Shown piece after piece: positions 7,205-16,689 of a stretch of DNA of 56,055 bases; positions within the stretch are counted from its first letter, which is position 1, and every line of letters begins with the position of its first letter. The notes under the pieces are model-generated. The model was given only the letters and a program-made list of their open reading frames with translations. It searched no databases and was not told the DNA's origin. This DNA is from a virus, in the IMG/VR virus record IMGVR_UViG_3300030107_004870, positions 1 to 56,055 of that record; one strand, written 5' to 3'. Made by a program: the position numbers and the translations under genes.

Positions 7205-9424
7205 TACATCCCGAATAGCTATTTCTCTGTCTTTTTCATTAGGCAAAATACTTGGCGACATTCTTTCTGTTGAATTTATTTCCGGAACATCAAAGATAGG
7301 CACATTAACTTGTGGTGCCATGTTTATTGATTGTTGATTTTCTAAAGCTTCTAGCTCTTCTCTGACCTCATTTTTAATTCGCTCATCTCGATAATTAACA
7401 TCATCATCATCACTTATATAATCAACTGCTTCATCAGCTCCTCTGATAAGCCCTTGTGCTTTTGTATAGCCATAAGTGTCAAAGACCTTTATAACATCTT
7501 CGATTGGCTGACCTGTAAGCAAGTAATCTGCTAATTTATTGTAATAAACCTCGTTTTGTCTCAACGCAATACTTTGTGCTATGTCATCACCCATGTTTAA
7601 AGTGACCACATTTCTTAAAAATCTTTGTATTGCAGTTCCTGCTTCTAAACCGCCTCTGAGTAATCCTTTTGGAACTTCGTTAGCTAACTCTACACCCATC
7701 GCAAAAAATGGTTGAGTAGGTGAACCACCTTTTTGTATAGAAAAAGCTTTGCCTAAATAATCATTTAGCTTATAAAACGAAGCAAATTCTTCAGGCTCTA
7801 ACATGACCTTCATAGCATCTTTTACATTTTTTTGTGAAAAGTGAGCCTGAAACCTTGGCAAGCCACCTTCTAATTGAGCTTCTTTACTAAACCTTGTAAG
7901 TTGTGATAATAAAAAATCTTTTTTTGCCAACTTATAAAGCTCTGGGTCTACTGCTTGTAAAATTCTTTTAGTGTTTCGTAAACTTCTTGCACTAACATTT
8001 GGGTCAAAAACATCTTTCAAAGCATTAGCAGCTTTTTTATCAGTCACAAACTTTGCATATTTACCTATTGCACTTTTGGCAACAAGTTGTAAAGCTGGTT
8101 TGTTAGGGTCATAAATTCTTCTTGCTAAGTTGTATAAAGGCTCTGTTTCATCCATAAGATGAGCTAAATCATCCATTATGCCAAACATAGCCGCACCATC
8201 TCCTGTGCCAGCCTTAGTTAATTTAGAAGCAAGCTTTCTCATTTCTGTTGTACGTCTTGCGTCTAAAGACATCAAATCATCAACTAACTTGCCATCTGCG
8301 TTATAAAACATTTTTTTAAACTTTTCGAAATTCTTAATAGTATCTGCTGATGGGCTTTTTACTGAACTCATAGCATCATCAATTTGTTTGACAATGTTTT
8401 CTATTCCATCGACTTTGATATAACCAGCATCTTTTAACTTGTTGTAAAATTTTCCTGCTCTAGTTTTTCTTCTTTTTGTAAGCTCTTCTACAACTTCGCC
8501 CATTTTGTTTGCTACAGCAGTTGGCGTATCACCAAAAACTTTACCAGAGCCACCTATTTTATCTGCAAATACTTCAATAGCTTCTTTTACCTGTGAAGCC
8601 CTATCAGCATAAAACTTACTAAACTTTTCAATAGTAGGTTGCTCTGCTAAAAATCTTTGTATTTTTCCTGCTCTGCTTCCTATTTCACCTGCTTCAGCAA
8701 CAGTCAAATCTATACCAAATTGTTTTTTTGCGTCTTGAATAATTTTATCTACGTCACCTTTAAGTTTTGTTAAATAAGTTAAAGAGTCTTCTTTGCCTCG
8801 AAACTTATTTATCAAGCCTCTGGTAGCTCCTTGACCAAAAGGTATAGCACCAAAGAGAGACGATACTTCTAAATCATCCATCATAGCTGATAGCTCTTCT
8901 GGAGGTGTGTTGTAAAACGTATTAATTAAACCTTCTCTACCAAGTCTTGCAGTGCCGCCAGATAAAAATGTACCAATAAGACCACCTAAACCTGTAGTCA
9001 CAAGAGTAGCTCCACCCTTAACAATAGGATTAGGTATAGGCAAATTTTGACCAATTTGAAAACCTTTTTTTGCTCCATACATACCACCACCTACATCAGC
9101 TGCAAACGTAGCAGCAGGAACTAAATTAGGAGCTACAGTGCCTTTAAAAAAACCGACCACATCGTTATCAGGAAATTCTTTTTGGAATTTACCATAATCA
9201 TCCATGTAAAACAAAGTTCCATCCTGATTGAAATATCTATCGGTTGGTTTATCTTCGTTTGGAAATCTTTGATTAGCTAAAAATTGAACTCTGGTTTCGT
9301 CATCAAAAAAAAGATTGCTTCTAATTTTTCTTAATGTGTAGTCATCAGTTTCTCTATCATAAGCTTCTTTTTGAGCTCCCAAAACTTCAGCTTCTTTTTG
9401 CAACTCATCTAAAGTCATAGACAT
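7178..9424 (-). CDS. Large internal virion/ejection-type protein
   Basis: 748 residues. Residues about 90-170 form a Gly/Ala-rich amphipathic-to-hydrophobic stretch (PAATFAADVGGGMYGAKKG and GGATLVTTGLGGLIGTFL), followed by a long Lys/Glu/Ala-rich helical body. This resembles podovirus internal core or ejection proteins that enter the cell envelope with the DNA. The C-terminus carries ERMSPSILPNEKDRE and a helical end. It is the last gene of the leftward late operon. The assignment rests on position and composition, not on a recognised domain; a structural scaffold or cargo protein is also possible. Confidence 0.6.
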   Translation of the reverse strand: MSMTLDELQKEAEVLGAQKEAYDRETDDYTLRKIRSNLFFDDETRVQFLANQRFPNEDKPTDRYFNQDGTLFYMDDYGKFQKEFPDNDVVGFFKGTVAPNLVPAATFAADVGGGMYGAKKGFQIGQNLPIPNPIVKGGATLVTTGLGGLIGTFLSGGTARLGREGLINTFYNTPPEELSAMMDDLEVSSLFGAIPFGQGATRGLINKFRGKEDSLTYLTKLKGDVDKIIQDAKKQFGIDLTVAEAGEIGSRAGKIQRFLAEQPTIEKFSKFYADRASQVKEAIEVFADKIGGSGKVFGDTPTAVANKMGEVVEELTKRRKTRAGKFYNKLKDAGYIKVDGIENIVKQIDDAMSSVKSPSADTIKNFEKFKKMFYNADGKLVDDLMSLDARRTTEMRKLASKLTKAGTGDGAAMFGIMDDLAHLMDETEPLYNLARRIYDPNKPALQLVAKSAIGKYAKFVTDKKAANALKDVFDPNVSARSLRNTKRILQAVDPELYKLAKKDFLLSQLTRFSKEAQLEGGLPRFQAHFSQKNVKDAMKVMLEPEEFASFYKLNDYLGKAFSIQKGGSPTQPFFAMGVELANEVPKGLLRGGLEAGTAIQRFLRNVVTLNMGDDIAQSIALRQNEVYYNKLADYLLTGQPIEDVIKVFDTYGYTKAQGLIRGADEAVDYISDDDDVNYRDERIKNEVREELEALENQQSINMAPQVNVPIFDVPEINSTERMSPSILPNEKDREIAIRDVSQGIGSLV

Positions 9425-9430
9425 TTTTAA

Positions 9431-10861
9431 TTAATCCTCTTTTAACTTTTTTTTAAGTTTTTCTTCAATTATTCGCCTTGCTATTTCCTTGGTTGTTTCA
9501 TCTTTATCTTCGTTGCCATCTGAAAGCCATTTTTGATAAAGCTCTTCTCCTTTTTGAGTAAAAATGTCTGTGTTTCTTGGCTCTGCATTACCGCCTTTTG
9601 CAGCTTCTGCTCTTTTTTTATCTTCTATTTCTTTTTTGTAAGCATCTATGTCAAAGCCTTCGGCTAAAGCATCTTTATTAGCAATAGCATCGTCTATAAT
9701 TTTTTTGTCATTTTCATCAAACAATGGAAAGTTTTTTTGAAAATTTAATTCAAACTCTGCCATTAAAGCAGATATTTCAGTTGACTGTTTACCTTCTTTA
9801 TTTAACTTATCTAATTCTTTCATGTATTCTGTATAGAACTGTGCGTCTCTTCTAGCTAATTTATCTAAAAGCCTAAGTTGTTCTATAAAACCATCGTAAG
9901 TTGAACCAAGTGTAGGAGCTGCTTGAATGAATAATTCCATCTCTTTGTTAGATATAGCTCCTTTGGTTTGTGAAACAATACCCATAGTAAAGTTCATAGA
10001 AAGTTGATTTAAGGCTGTTTTCATTCCTAAATCAGTTGGGTCAATGTTAAAAAGTTCGCCAAGACCTAACTCTGTAGCAAATTGTCTCATACCCAAAAAA
10101 GCTCTTTGTGTAGGTCCAAAATTTTCTGGTCCAAGTTTATCCGCCAAATAATTTGCATAATCTACTTGTTCTATTGTTGCTTTTGCTGCTATTGCTTTTT
10201 CACTATAAGCTTCAACATTCTTTCCTATGTTTTTAATTATTTCTTCATCAATCGGAGTGACCCCACCTATCTCTTGTCTGATTTGTATAGGCTTAACTTC
10301 TTTTCCTTGAAAGTTTGAAATCAAATTATTTATTTCTTCTGCGTTTGCGTTTGTGTCAGCAAGTCTTGTGGTTTGTTTATTGCCATCTGCATCAATATAT
10401 TCAATCGTGACATAATCTAATTTTTTATTAGCATTTTCAATTACTTTCATGTTGTAATCGTTAAGATACTTTTCTGCTAATCTTTCATCTTCCATAGCTA
10501 ATTCCATAGCTTTCATAGCCACTTGTTGTCTTTCTTGTCTTGCTGTTTCTTCTCTGCGTCTTGACTCGTCTACTATATTGTTGAAACCAGCAGCTAATCC
10601 GGTAAATGCAGAAGCACCTCCGGTGTTAGGAGTTTGCAATAAACCTTTGCCTAATTGTGATGCAGCCTCATAAATATCCATTGGCTGTTGAGGCTCTATC
10701 ATTCCGCCTAAGCGGTCTTCATACTTAGCTTTATTGGTATCGAAATCTTGTTTTTGTTGAATTAATCTTGCTAATTCTTGTAAACCAATATCAGTAGAGT
10801 TAGGTGCTCCACCCTCTTTGTAAAACATTTGCTGAGGTATGTTTTCTCTGCTTATCGTCAT
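9431..10861 (-). CDS. Putative internal virion protein, 476 residues
   Basis: Mostly helical, starting MTISRENIPQQMFYKEGGAP. A central region (residues 70-100) is Gly/Ala-rich, followed by Arg/Glu/Gln coiled coil (RRREETARQERQQVAMKAM), and the C-terminus is very Lys/Glu-rich. It lies between two other presumptive ejection proteins, and its start overlaps the upstream gene by four bases. Probably packaged in or near the tail; function unknown. Confidence 0.55.
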   Translation of the reverse strand: MTISRENIPQQMFYKEGGAPNSTDIGLQELARLIQQKQDFDTNKAKYEDRLGGMIEPQQPMDIYEAASQLGKGLLQTPNTGGASAFTGLAAGFNNIVDESRRREETARQERQQVAMKAMELAMEDERLAEKYLNDYNMKVIENANKKLDYVTIEYIDADGNKQTTRLADTNANAEEINNLISNFQGKEVKPIQIRQEIGGVTPIDEEIIKNIGKNVEAYSEKAIAAKATIEQVDYANYLADKLGPENFGPTQRAFLGMRQFATELGLGELFNIDPTDLGMKTALNQLSMNFTMGIVSQTKGAISNKEMELFIQAAPTLGSTYDGFIEQLRLLDKLARRDAQFYTEYMKELDKLNKEGKQSTEISALMAEFELNFQKNFPLFDENDKKIIDDAIANKDALAEGFDIDAYKKEIEDKKRAEAAKGGNAEPRNTDIFTQKGEELYQKWLSDGNEDKDETTKEIARRIIEEKLKKKLKED

Positions 10862-12042
10862 ATTCCAAAAATAGGTCCGGGTAATAAATTCAAGTCTAAA
10901 TTAGTGCTTGAAGGATTAAAAGTTGCATTGCTGCTTGGAGCTTGCTGTCCAAAAATAGGTCCTACTGCTGTGTTTGGATTAAAAGGCGTAAACATGTTTG
11001 TAGGCGTTGGACTGCCAAAAGTTGATGGAACAAAAGCTGGGCTTGTACTAAGAGCTGGATTATTAAAATCTACATTATAATTTGAAGCCACAGCTGGATA
11101 ACTTTGAGTTTGAGGAGTTTGAGTTTGAGTGCGAGAGCCATAGTTATAATTTGTTTGAGCACCGGGCTTTAACAAGCTACCAATACCTCCAAAAGCACTA
11201 AGTCCGGTGCCAAGAGCCGCTTGCAAAGCACTTGGTTTAGGAGCAAAGCCTGTTGTTGTTTGTGTTCTTGAAGTTGGCACAGTCTGTATAAAAGGCAACA
11301 ACGATTGATACTGCATCAAAGGAGTTTGTTGTCTTTGCAACGCATTCCTTCTTTGAGCATCTAAAACATTTTGTGCTTGTTGCTGTTGTACTAATCCAGA
11401 AGTTAAACCATATTGACCTAAATTCATTAAACTACCAACACCAAATCTTTTAGCCTCTTGTTGTCTAGCAAAATCTTGCATGCCTAATCTTTGAGCTTCG
11501 CCAAAACCTCTGCTTCTAATTCCGCTAATTGCTTTGCCCAAACCTCGACCTATGGCTTCTGCTCTATCAACGCCACCGAGCCTAGCTCTTGAGCCAAAAG
11601 CAGCTAATCCGCCTCTGCCAATATCTCTAGCTCTTGCACGAATATCAGCTAAGTCGCCTTGTTCTAAAATATCGCTTATGGTTTGCTGTACTACAGCATC
11701 TTCATAAGGGTCCATAAATTGTTGAGTTCTTCCTTGGTCGTAAGCTCCATAAGTATCTCTTAATAAACCTAACGACTCTAAGCCTCTGTCAGAAGCAGCT
11801 AATTGTTCTGGAGTTAGTTCTGCGACTTGCTCATCAATTACTACAGGCTTGCCTTCTTCATCATAAAAAGTTCTTTCTGCGGCTCGCATAACACCGGGTA
11901 TAAATCCACCTCTACCGCCCAAACCAAAAAATAATTGTTTGCTTACAGGGTCAAGCTCTCCGGTTAATCTACTAATACCAGATATGTAGGGCATAGGTGC
12001 TCCACCGGCTTGCATTTTTATAGGATTAAATTGGCTGGGCAT
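10858..12042 (-). CDS. Putative virion protein with LSTSPAF and GPIFG motifs
   Basis: 394 residues. The N-terminal half contains Arg/Gly-rich helices (RARDIGRGGLAAFGSRARL); the C-terminal half is low complexity, rich in Gln, Thr, Ser, Pro and Asn, with the motif GPIFG twice. A segment reading LSTSPAFVPS near residue 330 is nearly identical to residues 13-20 of the RelA/SpoT-like protein and is encoded by an exact 23-base repeat. It overlaps its upstream and downstream genes, so it belongs to the late virion operon. A short-tail or ejection component is the best guess. Confidence 0.55.
   Translation of the reverse strand: MPSQFNPIKMQAGGAPMPYISGISRLTGELDPVSKQLFFGLGGRGGFIPGVMRAAERTFYDEEGKPVVIDEQVAELTPEQLAASDRGLESLGLLRDTYGAYDQGRTQQFMDPYEDAVVQQTISDILEQGDLADIRARARDIGRGGLAAFGSRARLGGVDRAEAIGRGLGKAISGIRSRGFGEAQRLGMQDFARQQEAKRFGVGSLMNLGQYGLTSGLVQQQQAQNVLDAQRRNALQRQQTPLMQYQSLLPFIQTVPTSRTQTTTGFAPKPSALQAALGTGLSAFGGIGSLLKPGAQTNYNYGSRTQTQTPQTQSYPAVASNYNVDFNNPALSTSPAFVPSTFGSPTPTNMFTPFNPNTAVGPIFGQQAPSSNATFNPSSTNLDLNLLPGPIFGI
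11031..11053. repeat. 23-base exact repeat, copy 1 (copy 2 at 38643-38665)
   Basis: Identical 23-base segment, in the same frame and strand, inside the 394-residue virion protein and the RelA/SpoT-like protein. Both copies encode LSTSPAF. Confidence 0.8.
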
Positions 12043-13705
12043 AATTACTAAACTCGCTCATCATTTGATACATTAAATCTGTACCTCGTTCTCTGTCTTC
12101 TTCTAAAGAAGGTACCAAAGTAATTATTCCGCCTTCGTCTTTTTTCATATCAAAAGCTCCAGCTCCTCTTACGCTTTGACCTGTCATTACAAATTCGCCA
12201 TCACTTAACATAGCAGGAATATTGTCACTTGTTTCTGTGCCTTCTCCATTAATGTCTCCAGACATTCTTTCAAAATCTTCTAAGGCTACATCTCCGCCTT
12301 CGGCAAAAGCCATTACAGGACCGCCATAAGCTTTTCTTTCAATAGGAGCTCCACCAGATAATTCTGGCAACTCAGGTAATAAACCAAACTCAACAGGATT
12401 AGGTTGTTCTTTGCCCATTCTCCTAGCTATCTCTGCTTCTATATTGTATCTGCCCAATGAATCAAATTGAGTTAGTGGAGTCATTGGTACTCCATAATCT
12501 TTTTTGGTTTCATCGTAAGCTTTTTTAGCAAGGAATGCAGCAGGTAAACCAGCAGCCAAAAGACCGCCAATACCAAGTCCGCCACCTAAGCCTCCACCTA
12601 AACCGCCTTGTTGTCCACCGCCCATTAGACTTCCTAGACCGCCACCGCCACCGCCTAATCCTAAAAGACTGCCTAGACCGCCACCGCCACCGCCTAAACT
12701 TCCAAGACCTTTCATAGCACCAGAAATTTTTGCTCCAGCACCTTTAAGAGCTGGCAACAAACCGCCAGAGCCTTTAATAGCAGAAGCTGTAAGACCTAAT
12801 TTACCTAAAGCAGAACCAGCACCAAAACCGCTTAGTGCACCGAGAGCAGCTCCTTTTAATCCTTTACCGGCTAATAAATTTCCGCCAGCACCAACCAAAG
12901 CTGGAAGTAATCCTACTGATAAGCCACCTGTAAATGGAGCTGCTATTAGTCCTGCATAAGGTGCTACTTTCTTAACAACCTTTTTTATGCTTTTAAACAA
13001 ACCAAATTCTTCTAATCCTGTGTTCGGGTTTAAAGATGCAATTCCGACACCAGCAATACGACTTGCTGGGTCTACGCCAGCCATTGTCATTCTTTCTTCT
13101 AAAATGTCAGCTAATATTGGGTCATTCTCTAAAACATCTGGAGGAATTACAACGTCTCCGGGTTCTAAATGTGCAAGCTCAGTGTCTGGACCTCTTCCCA
13201 TTTGGGATAAAGCTTCCGCTTCTGGCATTACCATTACTTCGTCAAATTCTGTGCCGGTTGCATCGTACATTGGCTCTAAGCCAAGTCTTTGTCTCAAGTC
13301 CATTAAATCTAAACCGCCTTCACCTTCAAACTGATAGTCTCTGCCATCAATATCTACATCATAATTTCTTCTTTCTCTATCTAATTTTCTCGATAACTCC
13401 ATGCCTTCAATATCTCTTGGAGACATTCTTTCTGCTGGGCTTGCTAAAGAGCCTCCTAATGCCTCAATTTGTTCCATGAGTTGCATAGCTCCCACTCTAT
13501 CTGTATCAGGATTTTCTCGTCTTATATCTGGCAAGAGTTTCATTCCTTCTTGCCTTGGAGGTATGAGCCCATCACGTCTAATGTCTGGCATAAGTTGCAT
13601 TCCTTTGTCTGAGGCTATATAAGGCGGTTCTCTACGAATAGGTTGATTAACTTTACCAACACTTTCGGCAAAATTTTCTATTCTTTGTCTTAATCTTTCG
13701 TTCAT
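12026..13705 (-). CDS. Gly-rich tail/ejection protein with membrane-like core
   Basis: 559 residues. The N-terminus has tandem GM(Q/K)L(M/L)PDIRR-type repeats (about residues 33-66) and an ERMSPRDIEG motif. Next comes EPGDVVIPPDVLENDP, then a long Gly/Ala/Leu segment (around residues 235-390) resembling pore-forming or membrane-inserting regions. The end carries DNIPAMLSDGEFVMTGQSV, a motif I associate with the C-terminal part of marine phage tape-measure-like or ejection proteins. Likely role: virion protein forming a channel for DNA entry (inference). Confidence 0.6.
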   Translation of the reverse strand: MNERLRQRIENFAESVGKVNQPIRREPPYIASDKGMQLMPDIRRDGLIPPRQEGMKLLPDIRRENPDTDRVGAMQLMEQIEALGGSLASPAERMSPRDIEGMELSRKLDRERRNYDVDIDGRDYQFEGEGGLDLMDLRQRLGLEPMYDATGTEFDEVMVMPEAEALSQMGRGPDTELAHLEPGDVVIPPDVLENDPILADILEERMTMAGVDPASRIAGVGIASLNPNTGLEEFGLFKSIKKVVKKVAPYAGLIAAPFTGGLSVGLLPALVGAGGNLLAGKGLKGAALGALSGFGAGSALGKLGLTASAIKGSGGLLPALKGAGAKISGAMKGLGSLGGGGGGLGSLLGLGGGGGGLGSLMGGGQQGGLGGGLGGGLGIGGLLAAGLPAAFLAKKAYDETKKDYGVPMTPLTQFDSLGRYNIEAEIARRMGKEQPNPVEFGLLPELPELSGGAPIERKAYGGPVMAFAEGGDVALEDFERMSGDINGEGTETSDNIPAMLSDGEFVMTGQSVRGAGAFDMKKDEGGIITLVPSLEEDRERGTDLMYQMMSEFSNYAQPI

Positions 13706-13709
13706 GTCA

Positions 13710-14018
13710 TTAACTTGTAGTGACGCTTACTGCACCTAAGCTTATTGTACCACTAATTCCAGAAGTTAAAGCTTCAGATGAGTATAAATTTCTTAGTCTA
13801 GTGCCATCAAAAGCTTGATGTATTGCGTTTGTAGTATTAAAAATTATTGCTCCTGTAGCAAAATTTAAAACCTCAACCTCTGCTTGTGTAAAAGATGGTA
13901 TTTTTTCTGGGTCTACAGCAGATAAGTTTATTTCTAAAATTCTTACCAATCTGTTAAATAATTCTGGAGTGACTTCATTAGCTGCTATAGGCAAATTGGT
14001 TTCTAATATTTTAGACAT
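13710..14018 (-). CDS. Small virion-associated protein, 102 residues
   Basis: Starts MSKILETNLPIAANEVTPEL. The N-terminal part is helical; the C-terminal part is beta-rich, with FNTTNAIHQAFDGTRLRNL and a Ser/Thr/Gly-rich end. The ATG abuts the stop of the 636-residue tail protein. Function unknown; probably a minor virion component given its position. Confidence 0.6.
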   Translation of the reverse strand: MSKILETNLPIAANEVTPELFNRLVRILEINLSAVDPEKIPSFTQAEVEVLNFATGAIIFNTTNAIHQAFDGTRLRNLYSSEALTSGISGTISLGAVSVTTS

Positions 14019-15928
14019 TACCTACGCCCTGATGGGTTTACATCTAATCTTGTAGCTCCTAATCTCCATTTAAAATCTTTTTGTCTTGCTGTTGGCGACA
14101 AATCATCGTCAGACTCAAAACGTAAAACAAATTGTCTACCTCTTGTTCTGACATCATTTCTTGATGTTGTGTTCTCTATTTGAGAAGTAGAGTCAGTAGT
14201 AAGACTGTCGCCCGGACTATTTCTTTTTTTCAAAACAACATTAATTGCAGGATTAGGAGATGTGCCTAAATCTGATAAAAAGTTTATGTCTGGAATAATT
14301 TTTTTTATAAAAGCAAATTGTTCGCCATCGGCTACATCAAAATCTCCGGACTCAATAAAAACATTTGACATTGGGCTTTCATCATCGTTTGAACCGCTTT
14401 CATGGTCATACAAAAAATTATTAGAGCTTACTATGCCAGAAGCTATAGGATTAGAATTATCGTAATCATCTAACCAAGCGTATCTTGTTAGAGAGCCAAG
14501 GCTCCAAACATTTTCTTCGTAGTTATAAATAACATATTTAGAAATTTCTCCACTGCCTTCTGAGAGCGATGGATAAAAAAACCACACTTCTGAAAATTGA
14601 GCGTTCAATCCGGCATAACATTTATAGGCTTGAGACACATCTAAGTCATCAAAAACATGGTTTTGTAATGTACAAGGTATTTTGTTTACCACACCATTGT
14701 AAATGTAAAACCCAGATTGACTCATAAAAAACACGCCACCACTAGAATTTACAAAACCTTTTGGAGAAATTAAACCAACACCTTCGTTGATTAAATTCAA
14801 TGAGAAAGTAAGAGGTGGACCAATAAACTGCATACTATAAATAGCTGTGTCTGTCCAAATGACAACTTCTTGTCTAGTTTTTGTACCAGCAATAATTTCA
14901 GAACCACTTGAAAGCCTTAAACTTCCAGCTGTATTAGTAGTTTTTGGTTCAAACTCTAATAAATTTTCTTGGTCAGAAAAAGCAATGAACATGGCATCTG
15001 CTTGACCTGTTCTTGCTGTGCCAGCATCGTTTAAAGTGTCAGCTCCCAAAACAATTAAGTGTCTATCAGTTTCAGAAGTTAAAACTTGTAAACCTTTAGT
15101 AGGAACTAAATTTGCACCAGAAGTAGTTGATAAATCTACAGCTCTAGCATTTAAACCATCTGACTCAACCCATCTGTATATGCTTCCAGCTCTAGGATTT
15201 ATAATTAAGTCTTCGCCATAGTTGTCATGTGACCAAAGCCTTAATTGATTACTTGCTGATAAAGAAGAGGTGCTACCAAAAGTTCCTTCTCCCCAGCCAT
15301 TTACACTCCAACCTGTTCCAGACAAAAAAGTATCTGTGCCAATATTTAATTGATACTTTCCAACTACACTTGAGCCGCCATTGCCAGAGTCGTTTGCATT
15401 TGCTGTGACTGTAGAGCCGCTGGTATCTTTAGCTGTAATAGTGTATGAATTAACAGAAGCAATAGTTGCTATTTCATATTCTTGATTTAAAACAGCAGCG
15501 GTAATATTTCCGCTTCCACCTAAAGCGGCAGCTCCGCTAAAAGTCACAAAATCTCCTGCGGCAGCACCATGATTTGTGTCTGTCACAGTTAAAGTCGAAG
15601 AGCCATTACTTGCCGCAAAAGTGACATCTCCCGCAGCTGTTGTTAGCCTTAAAGGAGTAATATCGTTGTAAGCATTTCCTTCTTTTATATAATATTTTGT
15701 TGTAGTGCCAATACCTAAATATTTAGTACCTTCAACAGAAGTCCATGCAATTAAAGCTCTAGCTTTTCCCAAAAAACTATTTGCTGAGTTTTTAATCCAG
15801 CCGCCTATTTTTTCTACTTTGTTTTTTCTAAACCTTATAAAATTACCATCAACCCAGCCGCTTTCGTTAGAAAGTTCTGTTTCTTCTTTGTTGATACCAG
15901 CTTTAAAATTGAATTTTGTAAGAGCCAT
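14018..15928 (-). CDS. Tail hub/DNA-stabilisation-type virion protein
   Basis: 636 residues starting MALTKFNFKAGINKEETELS. The opening, with FIRFRKNKVEKIGGW and GTKYLGIGTTTKYYI, is typical of a large family in marine podovirus-like genomes, comparable in position to P22 gp10-type tail hub proteins. Residues about 110-180 look like an inserted Thr/Ser/Gly-rich beta domain. The remainder is beta-rich, with repeated propeller-like blades (YNYEENVWSLGSLTRYAW). It sits in the late operon just downstream of connector-type genes. It likely forms the tail tube or hub; exact homology to gp10 is unproven. Confidence 0.65.
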   Translation of the reverse strand: MALTKFNFKAGINKEETELSNESGWVDGNFIRFRKNKVEKIGGWIKNSANSFLGKARALIAWTSVEGTKYLGIGTTTKYYIKEGNAYNDITPLRLTTAAGDVTFAASNGSSTLTVTDTNHGAAAGDFVTFSGAAALGGSGNITAAVLNQEYEIATIASVNSYTITAKDTSGSTVTANANDSGNGGSSVVGKYQLNIGTDTFLSGTGWSVNGWGEGTFGSTSSLSASNQLRLWSHDNYGEDLIINPRAGSIYRWVESDGLNARAVDLSTTSGANLVPTKGLQVLTSETDRHLIVLGADTLNDAGTARTGQADAMFIAFSDQENLLEFEPKTTNTAGSLRLSSGSEIIAGTKTRQEVVIWTDTAIYSMQFIGPPLTFSLNLINEGVGLISPKGFVNSSGGVFFMSQSGFYIYNGVVNKIPCTLQNHVFDDLDVSQAYKCYAGLNAQFSEVWFFYPSLSEGSGEISKYVIYNYEENVWSLGSLTRYAWLDDYDNSNPIASGIVSSNNFLYDHESGSNDDESPMSNVFIESGDFDVADGEQFAFIKKIIPDINFLSDLGTSPNPAINVVLKKRNSPGDSLTTDSTSQIENTTSRNDVRTRGRQFVLRFESDDDLSPTARQKDFKWRLGATRLDVNPSGRR

Positions 15929-15974
15929 AAAAATAAACTTCTAAAATAAGAAGTTTAACACAATAACCTAAAAC

Positions 15975-16403
15975 TTAGGCTAGTCTAATTATTGCACCTG
16001 TCGCTGTAGGTGCAGGGAATACAACAGTAAAATCTCCAGCAGTTGATGTTTTATCTCCGCCAAAGTCTATTGCACAAACAGCTTTATCAGATTGAGTGTC
16101 GTTATAAATTAAACAACCTCTAGCTGTGACTGTAGCTGTTCCAAAAGTCAAATCTGCAAAATCACAAACTGCTGTAGTTCCTGACGTTGATGGAGTCACA
16201 CTAGTTAAAGCAGCTCCTCCAGCAGTATAATTTGTTCCGGAAGCTTGTCCTGTTGTCACATAGGCTGTTGTGCCAGCACCTAAAGTAGCACTACTTGTAT
16301 ATAAAGCTAATTTAAAACTATTACCAGAACTAGCAGTAAAATTATGAGTTCCGACTAAAAGCTCTTGTTTAAAACTTGTAGCTATTGCTGATGTTATTGC
16401 CAT
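15975..16403 (-). CDS. Beta-rich virion protein, 142 residues
   Basis: Starts MAITSAIATSFKQELLVG. ATG 16403 was chosen because AAGGAG lies eight bases upstream; an earlier ATG would sit inside the preceding gene. Thr/Ser/Ala/Gly-rich with an alternating pattern (GDFTVVFPAPTATGAIIRLA at the end), typical of a decoration or fibre base domain. Function unknown. Confidence 0.65.
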   Translation of the reverse strand: MAITSAIATSFKQELLVGTHNFTASSGNSFKLALYTSSATLGAGTTAYVTTGQASGTNYTAGGAALTSVTPSTSGTTAVCDFADLTFGTATVTARGCLIYNDTQSDKAVCAIDFGGDKTSTAGDFTVVFPAPTATGAIIRLA

Positions 16404-16404
16404 A

Positions 16405-16689
16405 TCAAAGCTCCTTAATAATTTTAGCCATGTCTTCATGACCTTGTTTTCTGAGTAAGTTTACCACAGTTGTTCTATCCGAAGATATACTGTTTTTTAT
16501 GGTCATAAGAATTACAGTATAAACATGATTGCGAAAAGCGTAAGCTTGTTGTTTTACATGCTCTGGAGCATTTTCAGAAATTTCACATATTTTTTTAGTT
16601 GCTTGCTCTGCCCAAAACTCCGGAGCATGACCACGATTTTGAGTTGTATGGACACTAATTTTTCCTAATTCAAAAAGAGAGTCTGACAT
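16405..16689 (-). CDS. Hypothetical virion-operon protein, 94 residues
   Basis: All-helical protein starting MSDSLFELGKISVHTTQNRG, containing GHAPEFWAEQATKKI. It overlaps its upstream neighbour by one base. Similar small proteins occur in marine phage structural operons; function not known. Confidence 0.65.
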   Translation of the reverse strand: MSDSLFELGKISVHTTQNRGHAPEFWAEQATKKICEISENAPEHVKQQAYAFRNHVYTVILMTIKNSISSDRTTVVNLLRKQGHEDMAKIIKEL

